NCBI RefSeq assembly: GCF_021018745.1
Contig: NZ_CP063845.1
Coordinates: 2,666,001 to 2,730,000, forward strand
Source of the DNA: Gloeobacter morelensis MG652769
GTDB taxonomy: Bacteria; Cyanobacteriota; Cyanobacteriia; Gloeobacterales; Gloeobacteraceae
DNA length: 64,000 nt
Direction: 5' to 3'
Shown: piece after piece, positions 17,481 through 25,998 of the stretch
How the letters are laid out: every line of letters begins with the position of its first letter
How positions within the stretch are numbered: position 1 is the stretch's first letter
Translations under genes and position numbers: made by a program
Notes under the pieces: generated by a model
Told to the model about the DNA's origin: nothing
The model's database searches: none
The model's input: only the letters and a program-made list of their open reading frames with translations

Positions 17481-18380
17481 ATGCGCGCCGATCTCAAGCC
17501 CGCCTCAACCGCCGAAGCGTACTGGACCTGGCGGGGCCACCGCATCTGCTACTGGGTAGCCGAGCCGGAGGCTACCCCCGAGCGCCCACCGATCGTGCTG
17601 TTGCACGGCTTTGGCGCCTCGGCGGGCCATTGGCGCAAAAATATTGCCGAACTGGCAGCCCACCGCCGGGTCTATGCCCTCGACTGGCTGGGTTTTGGCG
17701 CTTCGGCCAAACCGGCCCTTCCCTACAGTCTGGAGCTGTGGGAGGCGCAACTGGTCGATTTTTGCGCCGAGGTGGTCGCGGCCCCGGCGGTGCTGATCGG
17801 CAATTCGATCGGCGCTCTCGAAGCACTGATCGTCAGCGCCCACCACCCCGAGCGGGTGACAGCCACGGTGTTGATTAACTGCGCAGGCGGACTCACCCAC
17901 CGGCCTGAGGAACTGCCGCTGGTGACCCGGCCGGTAATGGCGGCGATGCAGATGGTCCTGCGCATGCCCGGTCTTGCCGAGCGCTTTTTTGATTTCGCCC
18001 GCTCCAAACGCAACATCCGCAACACCCTGCGCCAGGTCTACGGCAACGCCGAGGCGGTCACCGAAGAACTGGTCGAGCTACTGTACACCCCCTCGACCGA
18101 TCCTGGTGCTGCCGCCGTGTTCGTCTCGGTGCTCACCGCCGAGGCCGGCCCCCGTCCCGAAGCACTGCTGCCCCTGGTGCGCACGCCGCTGCTGGTCCTT
18201 TGGGGCGATAAAGACCCCTGGACACCCATCGGCCGCGGCCGCACCTTCACCCGCTACGCTCCCACAGCCCGGTTCGTAGCCCTCGAAGGCCTGGGCCACT
18301 GCCCCCATGACGAAGATCCCCAGCAGGTCAACGCGATGATTCGTGAGTGGCTAAAAGCTGTCGAGGGTCAGGCGGGATAG
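17481..18380 (+). CDS. Alpha/beta hydrolase-fold protein
   Basis: The 299-residue protein has the oxyanion HGFGAS motif near residue 45, the nucleophile elbow GNSIGALEAL (Ser near 115), a predicted acid in LWGDKDPWTP and the catalytic His in GLGHCPHDEDP. This is the classical alpha/beta hydrolase triad. An AGGAG ribosome binding site lies 6 bp before the ATG at 17481, so the longer upstream frame is rejected. Cyanobacterial and plastid homologues of this layout include pheophytinase-like and haloalkane dehalogenase-like enzymes; the substrate is not defined by sequence. It is divergent from the TPR gene. Confidence 0.85.
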   Translation: MRADLKPASTAEAYWTWRGHRICYWVAEPEATPERPPIVLLHGFGASAGHWRKNIAELAAHRRVYALDWLGFGASAKPALPYSLELWEAQLVDFCAEVVAAPAVLIGNSIGALEALIVSAHHPERVTATVLINCAGGLTHRPEELPLVTRPVMAAMQMVLRMPGLAERFFDFARSKRNIRNTLRQVYGNAEAVTEELVELLYTPSTDPGAAAVFVSVLTAEAGPRPEALLPLVRTPLLVLWGDKDPWTPIGRGRTFTRYAPTARFVALEGLGHCPHDEDPQQVNAMIREWLKAVEGQAG

Positions 18381-18387
18381 GGGAGAT

Positions 18388-18541
18388 CGCCATGCCCGCG
18401 ATCATCGCCACGGGCGTCATCAAGATGGGCCGCAGGTGCGCCTCGACCGCCTGCAAAATCGCCATAGTGCGCGGGAAGCCCCAAACAGCAATGCCAGCAC
18501 CGCGCAGATGAGCAAGATGGCCGCAGCGATCGCCCCGCCGG
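18388..18541 (-). pseudogene. Decayed fragment of an RND efflux pump gene
   Basis: Read on the minus strand, two short patches match the pump encoded at 26281-29376. The patch near 18541-18477 reads PGGAIAAAILLICAVLALLFG, against FGGAIAAAILLIYAVLALLFG in the intact pump. The patch near 18475-18388 reads FPRTMAILQAVEAHLRPILM then TPVAMIAGM, against QPRTAAILQSGEARMRPILM then TTVAMIAGM. About 200 bp of the intact gene is missing between the patches, and they are in different frames. It is a remnant, not a coding sequence. Confidence 0.8.
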
Positions 18542-18545
18542 GATC

Positions 18546-19010
18546 TTACTTGCAGCCGAAGGCACTGACGGTGTAGCTCTTGCCGATCGAGAGCGCTCCG
18601 CCAAATTCGACGTTCACCTGGTAGGGAACGATCGTCTTCGATTGGGGTTTGCCGCTAAATTCGAGCGTCTTGCCCTGGCCCAGGGAGATCCCCTTTTTCT
18701 CATAGATATTCTGGGCTTTGTCGTTGGGGTACTTCAGATAGGAGACTACGTCGTACTGCCCGTCGCTGTCGGCGGTGATCGTCACCCGGTAGCTTTCGAA
18801 TTTTTCGGTGCCGGGTACGGCGAAGTCGGTATTCCAGTTGCTCGCACTAACGCCGAGGGCCGCCGGGGAAATGGATTTTTTGACGCTGGTGCCGGCCTCG
18901 GTGCTGCCGACCGGCTTGAGGGCCACGCACTCGGCCGCCTGGGCCGTCTCGATGTTACTTAGCAGCAGTGCACCGGCCAGGAGCAGGCCAGCGGAGAAAG
19001 TACGCATCAT
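18546..19010 (-). CDS. Small secreted protein of unknown function
   Basis: The 154-residue product has a signal peptide (MMRTFSAGLLLAGALLLSNIETAQAA). The mature part of about 128 residues is rich in beta strands (FESYRVTITADSDGQYDVVSYLKYP; PYQVNVEFGGALSIGKSYTVSAFGCK). Two cysteines (ECVAL near the mature start and the penultimate GCK) could form one disulfide. It is likely periplasmic or extracellular. The family is unrecognised. Its stop codon lies only 4 bp from the RND remnant, so it may occupy the edge of a rearranged segment. Confidence 0.65.
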   Translation of the reverse strand: MMRTFSAGLLLAGALLLSNIETAQAAECVALKPVGSTEAGTSVKKSISPAALGVSASNWNTDFAVPGTEKFESYRVTITADSDGQYDVVSYLKYPNDKAQNIYEKKGISLGQGKTLEFSGKPQSKTIVPYQVNVEFGGALSIGKSYTVSAFGCK

Positions 19011-19311
19011 AACCGTCCTCTAGAACAACGTTGTCGTCCGGTACAGAAAGCAGAGCCGCTTCCGGCACCCGCTGTTATTCTCCCGCCATCGGGGGAGATT
19101 GCCGCGCCACCTGGGGTAGAAATGTTCCTGCTGAACGCCCCACTCCAGGTGCTCCGGAGCGGCTGGCGGCGCACAACAAGCGCCACATCGACCTTTCAAG
19201 TTTTCGAGGTTGTCCCTAAGACCAGCAGATCGCATCTCCTGCACTGATGTTTGTCGATCTATTTTTTCTTGTCCAGGTGGTCTGCAAACACTCCAAGCAC
19301 CTCAAGGGGAA
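19011..19311. other. Divergent intergenic region before the polymorphic toxin gene
   Basis: This 301-bp stretch holds the 5' regions of the small secreted gene (leftward) and the toxin gene (rightward). The open frame continuing upstream of 19312 looks non-coding in composition. No clear promoter, repeat or RNA gene was identified. Confidence 0.4.
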
Positions 19312-22038
19312 ATGCCCGATACCGAACCTTTCAGTCAGCAATCGTCCCCACCGCTTGCGTCTGAAGATGCAACCTCCGGCTGGGATCCGCTCGCCTTCTG
19401 GGACACTCCTGCCGCCGCTGTCGGTGAACCAGATTGGGAAACTGACATCTGGGACGAGGATGCGTTCGCGTCCTGCGAGGAGCCGGAGCACAGTGCACCG
19501 GCAGAAGATACTGAGCCTGACCCGGCAGAGCCCGACGCGCCCGAGCCGATAGATTGCGAGGCACTGCCGGACGCTGAGCAGGAGCTGGTGGAGGATGACC
19601 CGCTCCTGCAGGAAGATGCACCCGAACCCGTGGCGGGCTTTGCTTTGCACCTCAAATTCAGCCCGCGTCCGCCGCCCGACCCCACCGACTCTACCGACCC
19701 GCCGTCGCCGCCGACACAAGCGCCGAGCGAAGACGAGACTGAAGTTCTGCAAGCGCAGCAACTGGCCTACCTGGAGGCCCTGCTCGCCCAACTTTTGGCC
19801 TACCGCGCCCAGGTAGACAACCAGTTTCACAAAATCGTCCACCAGGATGGCACCGTGCTGGAGCGCGCTGCTGACAAAATCAACCAATGGACCGACACCG
19901 CCGTCAACGCTGTCGCCGATGGGGTGGGCGATGTCTGGGGCTGGCTGAGCGGCAAAGACCAAGAGCGCGAGCACAAACTGCTCGAAGAAGATTCGGCCGC
20001 CGCAATCCAGGCCCAGACCACCGAGCGCTTCGAGCAGCTAGCCGCCAGATTGGGCGAACTGGAAGCGGCCATCCGTGCCGGTCGCAGCAGCGCGCAGGTC
20101 GAGCAACTGCGCACAGAACTGTTCGGCGGCCAGGACGCCCAGGGTCGGCCACAGCCGGGACTGGTGGCCCAAACCGTCGAGGCGGTCGATAGCCAGGTCG
20201 GTCAGTTCGAGCAAGGCTTTCAGGCCGGGGGCGAAATGCTCAAGACGGGTCTTATCACCGCCGCCGCCCTCGGGGTGACGGTGGCTACCGCCGGAGCCGG
20301 AGTCGGGGTGGCCGCGACGATGCTGGCGGCCACCGCCGCTGGAGCCGGGACCAGTGTGGCTTTGGGGGCGGGGGATGCCGCTGTCTCAGGCGATGAGTAC
20401 ACCCTGGGGCAAGCGGGGGAGGACCTGCTTTCAGGAGCGACCACCGGGGCGCTCTCGGCGGTGCCGATTCCCGGAGCGGCGGCGCTCGGTGGCCTCACCC
20501 AAGGAGCAATCACCGGGGCGGTGGGGCGCATCGCCGGACAGCAGGCGGCCGAATCGACGGTGGCGCAGGCGGCGGCGCGCTTTGTAGGGGAGCGGCTGGC
20601 GGCTGAGACGGTGCACAACGCCGGGGCGAGCATGCTCTCGACCGGCGCTCAGGTGGCTTTCGACGAGCAGCTGAGCCTGCAGCAGAAGTACGAACAGGTG
20701 CTCGACAGCGGTCTGCAGCAGTTGCATCCGGCGCAGATGGCGATGAACACGACGATGGCCCTTGGCTTTGAAAAAGCGACCCAGGGAGTGATAGGAGCGG
20801 CGCAGCGGGGGGCTCCCGAGCTATCGAGGCGGACGGGGCAGCAGGAGGATCGCGCGCTTGGGACAGCAGAGCGGGGCGACAACGACGATTGGGGCGTGCC
20901 GGAAGACCTCGATGCCTGGCTGCTTCCCCATCCGGACACACCCGCCCCACCGCCCGCCTCGGCAAATCCCGAGCAGATTCTGCCTGCGTCCACGGCCCGC
21001 CGGCAGGCCCCACCCCCGCTCGACGAGCCGACCCAGACAACCCAGCCGCCGGTACCTGCTGTCGAGCCGCCGTGGCAATCGCCCCTGGCGGTTCATCCCG
21101 ACGGGCAGGGGCAAAGGCGCTATCAGCAACTGCTCGCCGAACGCGGCAGTGCCCAACTGCAGTTGTCGGGCAAACCGTCGCCAAACTGGAATGGGCACAA
21201 AGAAGCAGAGTTTCGCGGCTTAGAAAAGCCGCGCGACGCCCAGGGCCGCATCCAGGAAGAAGGCTACCGCTGGGTGCTTGAAGAGAGCGGCCGGTTGCGG
21301 CTGGACCGCAATGCGGAGTTTGCCGGGGAACCGGAGAACCTGCCGCGCTTTGAAGTAGCTGGGGACACACTGGTCCCCAGACGCGAGCAGCTTGATTTTG
21401 CGGCCAGTTACAAAGAAGGAGAGGAGCCGTTCACGCTGGAGCAGACGGCGCAGTACGAGCAGTTGCTCACCGAGCGCGATGCGTGGCGAGAACAGCGCGA
21501 TAGAGCCATCACCGAGCACCGGCAGGCGGCCATCGAGGGCAACGATGCCCTGGCTGAGCGCAAACTGGAGGAAGCAGCCAAAGCCGGCTACCAGCTGAAC
21601 GAACGCAGCCGGCGCTTGGCGGAGAAAGCAGCGGAGGAGTACATGCACAAGAGCTATGGCGAGAAAGCGACACTGGCCTATCCCGAGCGGGTGGATGGTT
21701 CAGAATTCAGCAAATCGCAATCTGGAGATTTTGATCAGGTGTGGAAAGTGAAGGGTGACGATGGCAACGAGACGTATGTGGTCATCGAAGCGAAAGGCGG
21801 CAGCAGTCGATTGGGTGCTAGAAAGACTCCATCTGGAATAGCTCAACAAGGCAGCCCAGAGTATTTTGAAGCAATCGCTGAAAATATGAGTGTAAAAGGC
21901 GAGACCATCGGTTCTGAATTGCTATCCGCACACAAAAATGGAAATGTTCAATATTTGAAAGTTCAACTACCCATCAAAGAACAGGGAGGAGCATCGCAAA
22001 TCAACTCCGCGAAAATTCGAGAGTTTAGTCTTAAATAA
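19312..22038 (+). CDS. Polymorphic toxin with C-terminal PD-(D/E)xK-like nuclease domain
   Basis: The 908-residue protein begins with an acidic, Pro-rich, disordered region (1-150) and a helical segment (165-300). A Gly/Ala-rich hydrophobic stretch (about 306-400) may insert in or cross a membrane. A Pro-rich linker follows (about 570-640), then a C-terminal tip. The tip carries SGDFDQVWK (Asp808) and VVIEAKGGSSRLGAR (Glu826, Lys828), the D...E-x-K pattern of restriction-endonuclease-fold toxins. There is no signal peptide, and no secretion apparatus is seen in the window, so the delivery route is unknown. An immunity-family gene follows after 26 bp. ATG at 19312 was chosen for its AAGGGGA upstream and for the implausible composition of the longer frame. 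The nuclease call is from motif only. Confidence 0.75.
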   Translation: MPDTEPFSQQSSPPLASEDATSGWDPLAFWDTPAAAVGEPDWETDIWDEDAFASCEEPEHSAPAEDTEPDPAEPDAPEPIDCEALPDAEQELVEDDPLLQEDAPEPVAGFALHLKFSPRPPPDPTDSTDPPSPPTQAPSEDETEVLQAQQLAYLEALLAQLLAYRAQVDNQFHKIVHQDGTVLERAADKINQWTDTAVNAVADGVGDVWGWLSGKDQEREHKLLEEDSAAAIQAQTTERFEQLAARLGELEAAIRAGRSSAQVEQLRTELFGGQDAQGRPQPGLVAQTVEAVDSQVGQFEQGFQAGGEMLKTGLITAAALGVTVATAGAGVGVAATMLAATAAGAGTSVALGAGDAAVSGDEYTLGQAGEDLLSGATTGALSAVPIPGAAALGGLTQGAITGAVGRIAGQQAAESTVAQAAARFVGERLAAETVHNAGASMLSTGAQVAFDEQLSLQQKYEQVLDSGLQQLHPAQMAMNTTMALGFEKATQGVIGAAQRGAPELSRRTGQQEDRALGTAERGDNDDWGVPEDLDAWLLPHPDTPAPPPASANPEQILPASTARRQAPPPLDEPTQTTQPPVPAVEPPWQSPLAVHPDGQGQRRYQQLLAERGSAQLQLSGKPSPNWNGHKEAEFRGLEKPRDAQGRIQEEGYRWVLEESGRLRLDRNAEFAGEPENLPRFEVAGDTLVPRREQLDFAASYKEGEEPFTLEQTAQYEQLLTERDAWREQRDRAITEHRQAAIEGNDALAERKLEEAAKAGYQLNERSRRLAEKAAEEYMHKSYGEKATLAYPERVDGSEFSKSQSGDFDQVWKVKGDDGNETYVVIEAKGGSSRLGARKTPSGIAQQGSPEYFEAIAENMSVKGETIGSELLSAHKNGNVQYLKVQLPIKEQGGASQINSAKIREFSLK

Positions 22039-22064
22039 CCATCGAGGAAAGCAAGGAGCCAAGA

Positions 22065-22913
22065 ATGACAAAAATAGCACGGCATCAAACCGACATAAAT
22101 TTTATGATCAAACAAACAAATAATTTCAAACGACTTGTTGATGAGTTTTATCAGAGTGTCACCTCGGAACGCAATGTCCGTGCTTTGAACACGCTGTTCT
22201 TTATACTCCCGAGTTATCCCGGTTACCTGTCTGTTACTCAACCCGAATCGGACGAAATTTGCAAAGCTATACAACTGATTGCAAAACTCGCGGCCGGCAC
22301 ATTTGCCCTGGGATCAACCTCGGAAAACGAACAGGAGGTTTACCTGGGCAACAACATCAAAGTTCGACTGCCGGCCAAAGTTCACGAGTCCAGGGTCAAT
22401 TGTTCTGCCTGGCTGTCTGGTTTCTTTGCTGCCGCCATCTGCCGCGACCTGAGCGTGCTCGATTCCTTGGGACGCATTCCCCTCGCACTGCTGCACCGTT
22501 CGAGCACCAGATACGACGAGTTTATGTTTTCGTTCATTGCGGCGTTGCAAAGTTACTGGCGAGGCGAACGCGATGCCGCTCGGCACCTGATGGCGGCGAT
22601 GGCCGACGCCAAACCGGAGAAAATTCAGTGCTGTTCGGAAGAATACCTGTATCTGAAAGCTGTGCCGCAGATGGAGGTGATGTTCCACCTGATGCGCAAG
22701 GACGGGGAGGCTTTCAACCGGTCGTTGTACAAGGCACTGGAGAGCCACCGCGAGTTGTGCGACCTCGACGAAGATTCTCGTCTCCAACCCAAGTTGTTCC
22801 TTGCCTACGACCTGCTGGCGTTGTCGAGTTTAGCCTACGAACAAGGGATGGCTGTGCATGTCGAATCGGATTATCTGCCGCTGTCGATTGTTCGGGGCAA
22901 GTGCGCAGTGTGA
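22065..22913 (+). CDS. Immunity protein, Imm49-like
   Basis: The 282-residue, mainly helical protein lies directly after the toxin gene, the expected site of its antidote, with a Shine-Dalgarno-like AAGGAG ahead of the ATG. Its C-terminus (ESDYLPLSIVRGKC) and helical layout resemble the Imm49 immunity family of polymorphic toxin systems; the family assignment is from memory of that motif. It should bind and block the nuclease tip in the cytoplasm. Base composition is lower in GC than the neighbours, especially at the 5' end, as is common for exchanged toxin/immunity modules. An IS4-family element has inserted at its stop codon without altering the protein. Confidence 0.7.
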   Translation: MTKIARHQTDINFMIKQTNNFKRLVDEFYQSVTSERNVRALNTLFFILPSYPGYLSVTQPESDEICKAIQLIAKLAAGTFALGSTSENEQEVYLGNNIKVRLPAKVHESRVNCSAWLSGFFAAAICRDLSVLDSLGRIPLALLHRSSTRYDEFMFSFIAALQSYWRGERDAARHLMAAMADAKPEKIQCCSEEYLYLKAVPQMEVMFHLMRKDGEAFNRSLYKALESHRELCDLDEDSRLQPKLFLAYDLLALSSLAYEQGMAVHVESDYLPLSIVRGKCAV

Positions 22914-22941
22914 AGTGCGGTTCAAGGGGTGACAGACAAGG

Positions 22942-24093
22942 CTACGTGACGCTCAGCATCAACCTTGCAGCCCGCAACCCGCGTCGATAGTCCCGGGCTT
23001 TGTTCCTACAGGTGTCTATCAAATTGTCGAGCCAGTCACCCAAACCCAGCACCGCCTGTGCCCAGTGCCAAGCGTACTGGCCAACCCGAAAAGGGCTGTG
23101 ACGCCGCAAGCGTCGCTGCTTTTCTTGAACCCTGCCGGTGTACTTGTCCACCCCTATTCGCTCCAGTTGCAGACCGTTGAGCATCGCTGCACTCCAGGCA
23201 ATCGATGCTAACAACAGTACCCGCATCATCCGTTCCTGACTGACGCGTACTTCTTCAAGATGGTAGCCACAGGATTTGACGTCTTTGTGCCAAACTTCGA
23301 TTCCCCAACGGTCAGCATACAGCTCAAGTGCTTCGTGTAACTTTGGCCGGTCTGTCAAAATATACCAGCCTTCACCCGGTTGCATATTCCGGATTTTTCG
23401 TTTCCAGATACAAGCAATATTGAACGGCTCGAATCCCTTGTTTTTACGATTTTTGGTGACGCGCACTCCGCCAAGAAACATCGACATTCCAGGTTGTAGT
23501 TCCAAAGACTTTAGCGAGCGAAAGTCTGCACCTTGTTGTCGAATATATTCACTGATTTTTAATCTCAAGCAAAAGCCGGCCTTTCGACTGCGCAACCAAT
23601 TGGCCAGCTTGACACTGCAAAACTCTCTGTCCCCCAACACCACGACGCGATAGGCAGAAAGTAGAGACAGAACCGGTGAGAGTAACAGTTGTTGGTCTTC
23701 GAGGTTACTGTTGCCAGGATGGTCGAGCAAGGTCCAATTGAGTGGCAAGGCATGTCTATGCCACACCAGGGCCACTGTCAGCACGTTGTAGTGCCACCAG
23801 TCGGTGCGGTCGATCGCCAGTTTGAGTGTGGTTGTCTTGGAAAAGTGGGTCAGTACCAGGTACAAAACCAATGGGAACCAAGCCTCGAAAATATTGAGTT
23901 TGTCGAGGGTGAGAAAGCGTTGGAGAGCGCGCTTGCGACTGTCGGCAGTGATCGGCAGCGGCAGTGCCTGGGAGAGTTTGCCCAAGGCGAGCTGTTTGTG
24001 GGTTTGCAAAGTGGCGACAAGCAAATGCAAAAACAGAGACTGTCGCGCAGTGAGCAGGTGTGCGAAGAAGGTCTGGTAGAATGCAGGCATCAT
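22942..24093 (-). CDS. IS4-family DDE transposase
   Basis: The protein (383 residues from 24093) shows the DDE triad: AIDRTDWW (first Asp), VLGDREF (second Asp) and YADRWGIEVWHKDVK, which fits the IS4 signature Y-x2-R-x3-E-x6-K exactly. It appears intact. I prefer the start at 24093 (MMPAFYQ); a longer start at 24132 would place a perfect hairpin inside the coding region. The gene runs opposite to the toxin and immunity genes, so reading of the downstream orphan toxin tip from the immunity promoter would have to cross it antisense. Confidence 0.9.
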   Translation of the reverse strand: MMPAFYQTFFAHLLTARQSLFLHLLVATLQTHKQLALGKLSQALPLPITADSRKRALQRFLTLDKLNIFEAWFPLVLYLVLTHFSKTTTLKLAIDRTDWWHYNVLTVALVWHRHALPLNWTLLDHPGNSNLEDQQLLLSPVLSLLSAYRVVVLGDREFCSVKLANWLRSRKAGFCLRLKISEYIRQQGADFRSLKSLELQPGMSMFLGGVRVTKNRKNKGFEPFNIACIWKRKIRNMQPGEGWYILTDRPKLHEALELYADRWGIEVWHKDVKSCGYHLEEVRVSQERMMRVLLLASIAWSAAMLNGLQLERIGVDKYTGRVQEKQRRLRRHSPFRVGQYAWHWAQAVLGLGDWLDNLIDTCRNKARDYRRGLRAARLMLSVT

Positions 24094-24105
24094 TGTTTTT
24101 TTGGA

Positions 24106-24131
24106 TGGACTTGGGCGACATCCCAAGTCCA
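24106..24131 (-). promoter_or_regulatory. Hairpin upstream of the IS4 transposase start
   Basis: Perfect 10-bp arms tggacttggg (24106-24115) and cccaagtcca (24122-24131) surround a 6-base loop, 12 bp before the transposase ATG at 24093. In several insertion sequences a hairpin here limits translation from transcripts that read in from outside. That role is inferred. Confidence 0.55.
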
Positions 24132-24159
24132 TTTTCCTATGTAGCGATGCCTGGAATGC

Positions 24160-24759
24160 TTGTCCAGTCCGGTTTGTGAGCTACTCTGTCACCCCTTGAA
24201 GAAGTGCGGACAGGATATCGCCCTCGACGGCAACGATGCCCTGGCTGAGCGCAAACTGGAGGAAGCGGCCAAAGCCGGCTACCAGCTGAACGAACGCTCT
24301 CGGCGTTTGGCCGAGCAAGCAGCACAGGAGTACATGCACAAGAGCTATGGCGAGAATGCAACGCTGGCCTATCCCGAGCGGACGGATGAGTCGCAGGTGA
24401 GCAAATCGCAGTCTGGGGATTTTGACCAGGTGTGGAAAGTGAAGGATGCAGATGGCAACGAGACGTATGTGGTGATCGAAGCAAAGGGCGGCAGCAGCCG
24501 ATTGGGGGCAAGACGGACGGAAAATGGCATGGCTCAGCAAGGCAGTTCTAAATACTTTGAGGAAATCGCATATGTGATGAGCAGGAAAGATGAATCAATA
24601 GCGGAAGAACTTTTGGAAGCAAGAAAGACAGGAAAAGTGCAATATCTGAAGGTCCAACTTCCTATCGATCATAAGCAAGGGGCTTCAACAGTGAAAGAGG
24701 CTCATATCCGCGAATTCGACCTCAGTAGTCAATTTGGGAAAAAAAGAAAAGTGAGGTGA
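24160..24759 (+). CDS. Orphan toxin C-terminal tip (nuclease domain only)
   Basis: From residue 24 onward this 199-residue frame parallels residues 743-908 of the full toxin. It shares GNDALAERKLEEAAKAGYQL at the junction, then SGDFDQVWK and VVIEAKGGSSRLGAR, with the catalytic-type Asp, Glu and Lys kept. The far C-terminus diverges and ends FDLSSQFGKKRKVR. It lacks the N-terminal delivery region, and its only start (TTG at 24160) lies inside the IS4 end. Before that insertion it followed the immunity stop with no start of its own. It is best read as a silent replacement tip. It could be expressed by chance from the IS, but nothing shows this. Confidence 0.75.
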   Translation: MSSPVCELLCHPLKKCGQDIALDGNDALAERKLEEAAKAGYQLNERSRRLAEQAAQEYMHKSYGENATLAYPERTDESQVSKSQSGDFDQVWKVKDADGNETYVVIEAKGGSSRLGARRTENGMAQQGSSKYFEEIAYVMSRKDESIAEELLEARKTGKVQYLKVQLPIDHKQGASTVKEAHIREFDLSSQFGKKRKVR

Positions 24760-24766
24760 ACTATTA

Positions 24767-25997
24767 GGCTCTCCTGAGTCCATGGTGTATGCTGTATAGC
24801 ACCATACATTCTGCCAATGAGTATCGAACTGACGCAACTGCTCGGGCTACCCAACGTTTATGTCGAACGGCAGTCCATCGATGAACGGGGCATTATCTTC
24901 TATCTCAAGCCGCTTGCTCCAGGTATACTCTGCGGCGGTTGCGGCCAGTTTACCGACCGCGAACATCAAGCACGTCCCCTGCACATCCGAGACTTGAAAA
25001 TACGTAAAATGCCCGTATTTTTGCACATTCCTCGAAGACAATTTTACTGCCAAACCTGCGAACGCTACTGTACCGAACAACTGGATTTCGTCGATTGGCG
25101 ACGGCGACACACCCGCCGTTTCGAGCAGGATATCTACGAGCGGGTACCCGCCTCAAGTCTCGAACAGATTGCGCGCGAAGAAGGCATCAGTCCAGACGAA
25201 GTACGAGGCATGTTCGAGCATGTGGCCAGGCAGTTAAAAAAAAGACTGGGGCCCCGTCAAGCGCATCAGCATCGATGAGTTTAGTGGGCGGCGCGGCCAC
25301 GATTTTAAAACGGTACTTTGCGATATCGAGACTGGCGAATTGCTGGAGGTCATCGATAGTCACAAACAAAAAGAGATCATTGAAAGCCTTTGCCTGCAAG
25401 CGCTTGAGGTGCGCGAAGCTATTGAAGAAGTGAGCATCGACATGTGGGGAGGTTTTCGAAAGGTTGTCCAGGAAGCCTTTCCCAATGCTGTGATTGTCTA
25501 CGACCGGTTTCACGTGATGCGGATGGTGAACGAAGAGGTCAAGAAGATTGCTCGCCAATGTGGCTTGGGCAAGCGCAAGGAGCAATTTTTGCTCCTAAAG
25601 AATGGAGTGGACTTGAATGCCGGGCAGAAAGTTCAGCTAGAAACCTATCTGCAGATCGACAAACGTTTACGCAAAGCGTATGAATACAAAGAGGAATTTC
25701 GGTGGATTTATGAGAGGAGTCAGAGTGTAGATGAAGGTCAGCAGAAGTTGGAAGACTGGCTTTTGAAAGCCCGCAAGGTATATGGGAAGGTGGTGCAGAC
25801 CATTACAGAACATTTCGAGGGGGTCTGCAACTATTTTATCCGTCGGTCGAGTAGTGGAGTGATGGAGGGCATCAACAACCGCATCAAGTTAATCAAACGC
25901 CAGGGCTACGGCTTTACAAACTTTGAGAACCTGCGCTTGCGGCTGCTCGCTGGCTTTGCCAAGAAGGGATGCTGCTCACCTTGAACTCAGGAGAGCC
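24767..25997 (+). mobile_element. ISL3-family insertion sequence
   Basis: Terminal inverted repeats read ggctctcctgagtc at the left (24767-24780) and its near-complement gaactcaggagagcc at the right (25983-25997). The single transposase gene between them is split by a frameshift. No 8-bp target duplication is visible (aactatta on the left, tctgccac on the right). The flanks are therefore not from one simple insertion; a deletion next to the element is likely. The left end starts 7 bp after the orphan toxin stop and the right end abuts an immunity-gene remnant. Confidence 0.88.
24817..25984 (+). pseudogene. ISL3-family transposase, two frames joined at an A8 run
   Basis: Frame 1 (24817-25278) encodes the N-terminal zinc-finger region (CGGCGQ ... 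CQTCERYC) and a helix-turn-helix. Frame 2 takes over near 25244 with DWGPVKRISIDEFSGRRGHDF and continues to 25984. It holds the DDE catalytic core, including VYDRFHVMRMVNEEV and the C-terminal GVMEGINNRIKLIKRQGYGF typical of ISL3. The switch falls in eight consecutive A residues (25236-25243). Removing one A restores one continuous protein of about 388 residues. It may be a disabled gene, or one expressed by polymerase slippage on the A-run. Confidence 0.85.
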
Positions 25998-25998
25998 T

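Larger units (their letters stand above)
22921..24200 (-). mobile_element. IS4-family insertion sequence, complete, 1280 bp
   Basis: The ends are perfect 16-bp terminal inverted repeats: ttcaaggggtgacaga at 22921-22936 and its complement at 24185-24200. They are flanked by a 9-bp direct repeat gaagtgcgg (22912-22920 and 24201-24209), a fresh target duplication. One transposase gene fills the element. The duplication overlaps the TGA of the immunity gene. The intact ends and duplication suggest a recent, single insertion. Confidence 0.93.

Noticed and set aside
19312-22038. Toxin as an extracellular contractile injection system effector
   Set aside because: No effector leader domain or contractile tail gene is visible in the window; delivery route left open.
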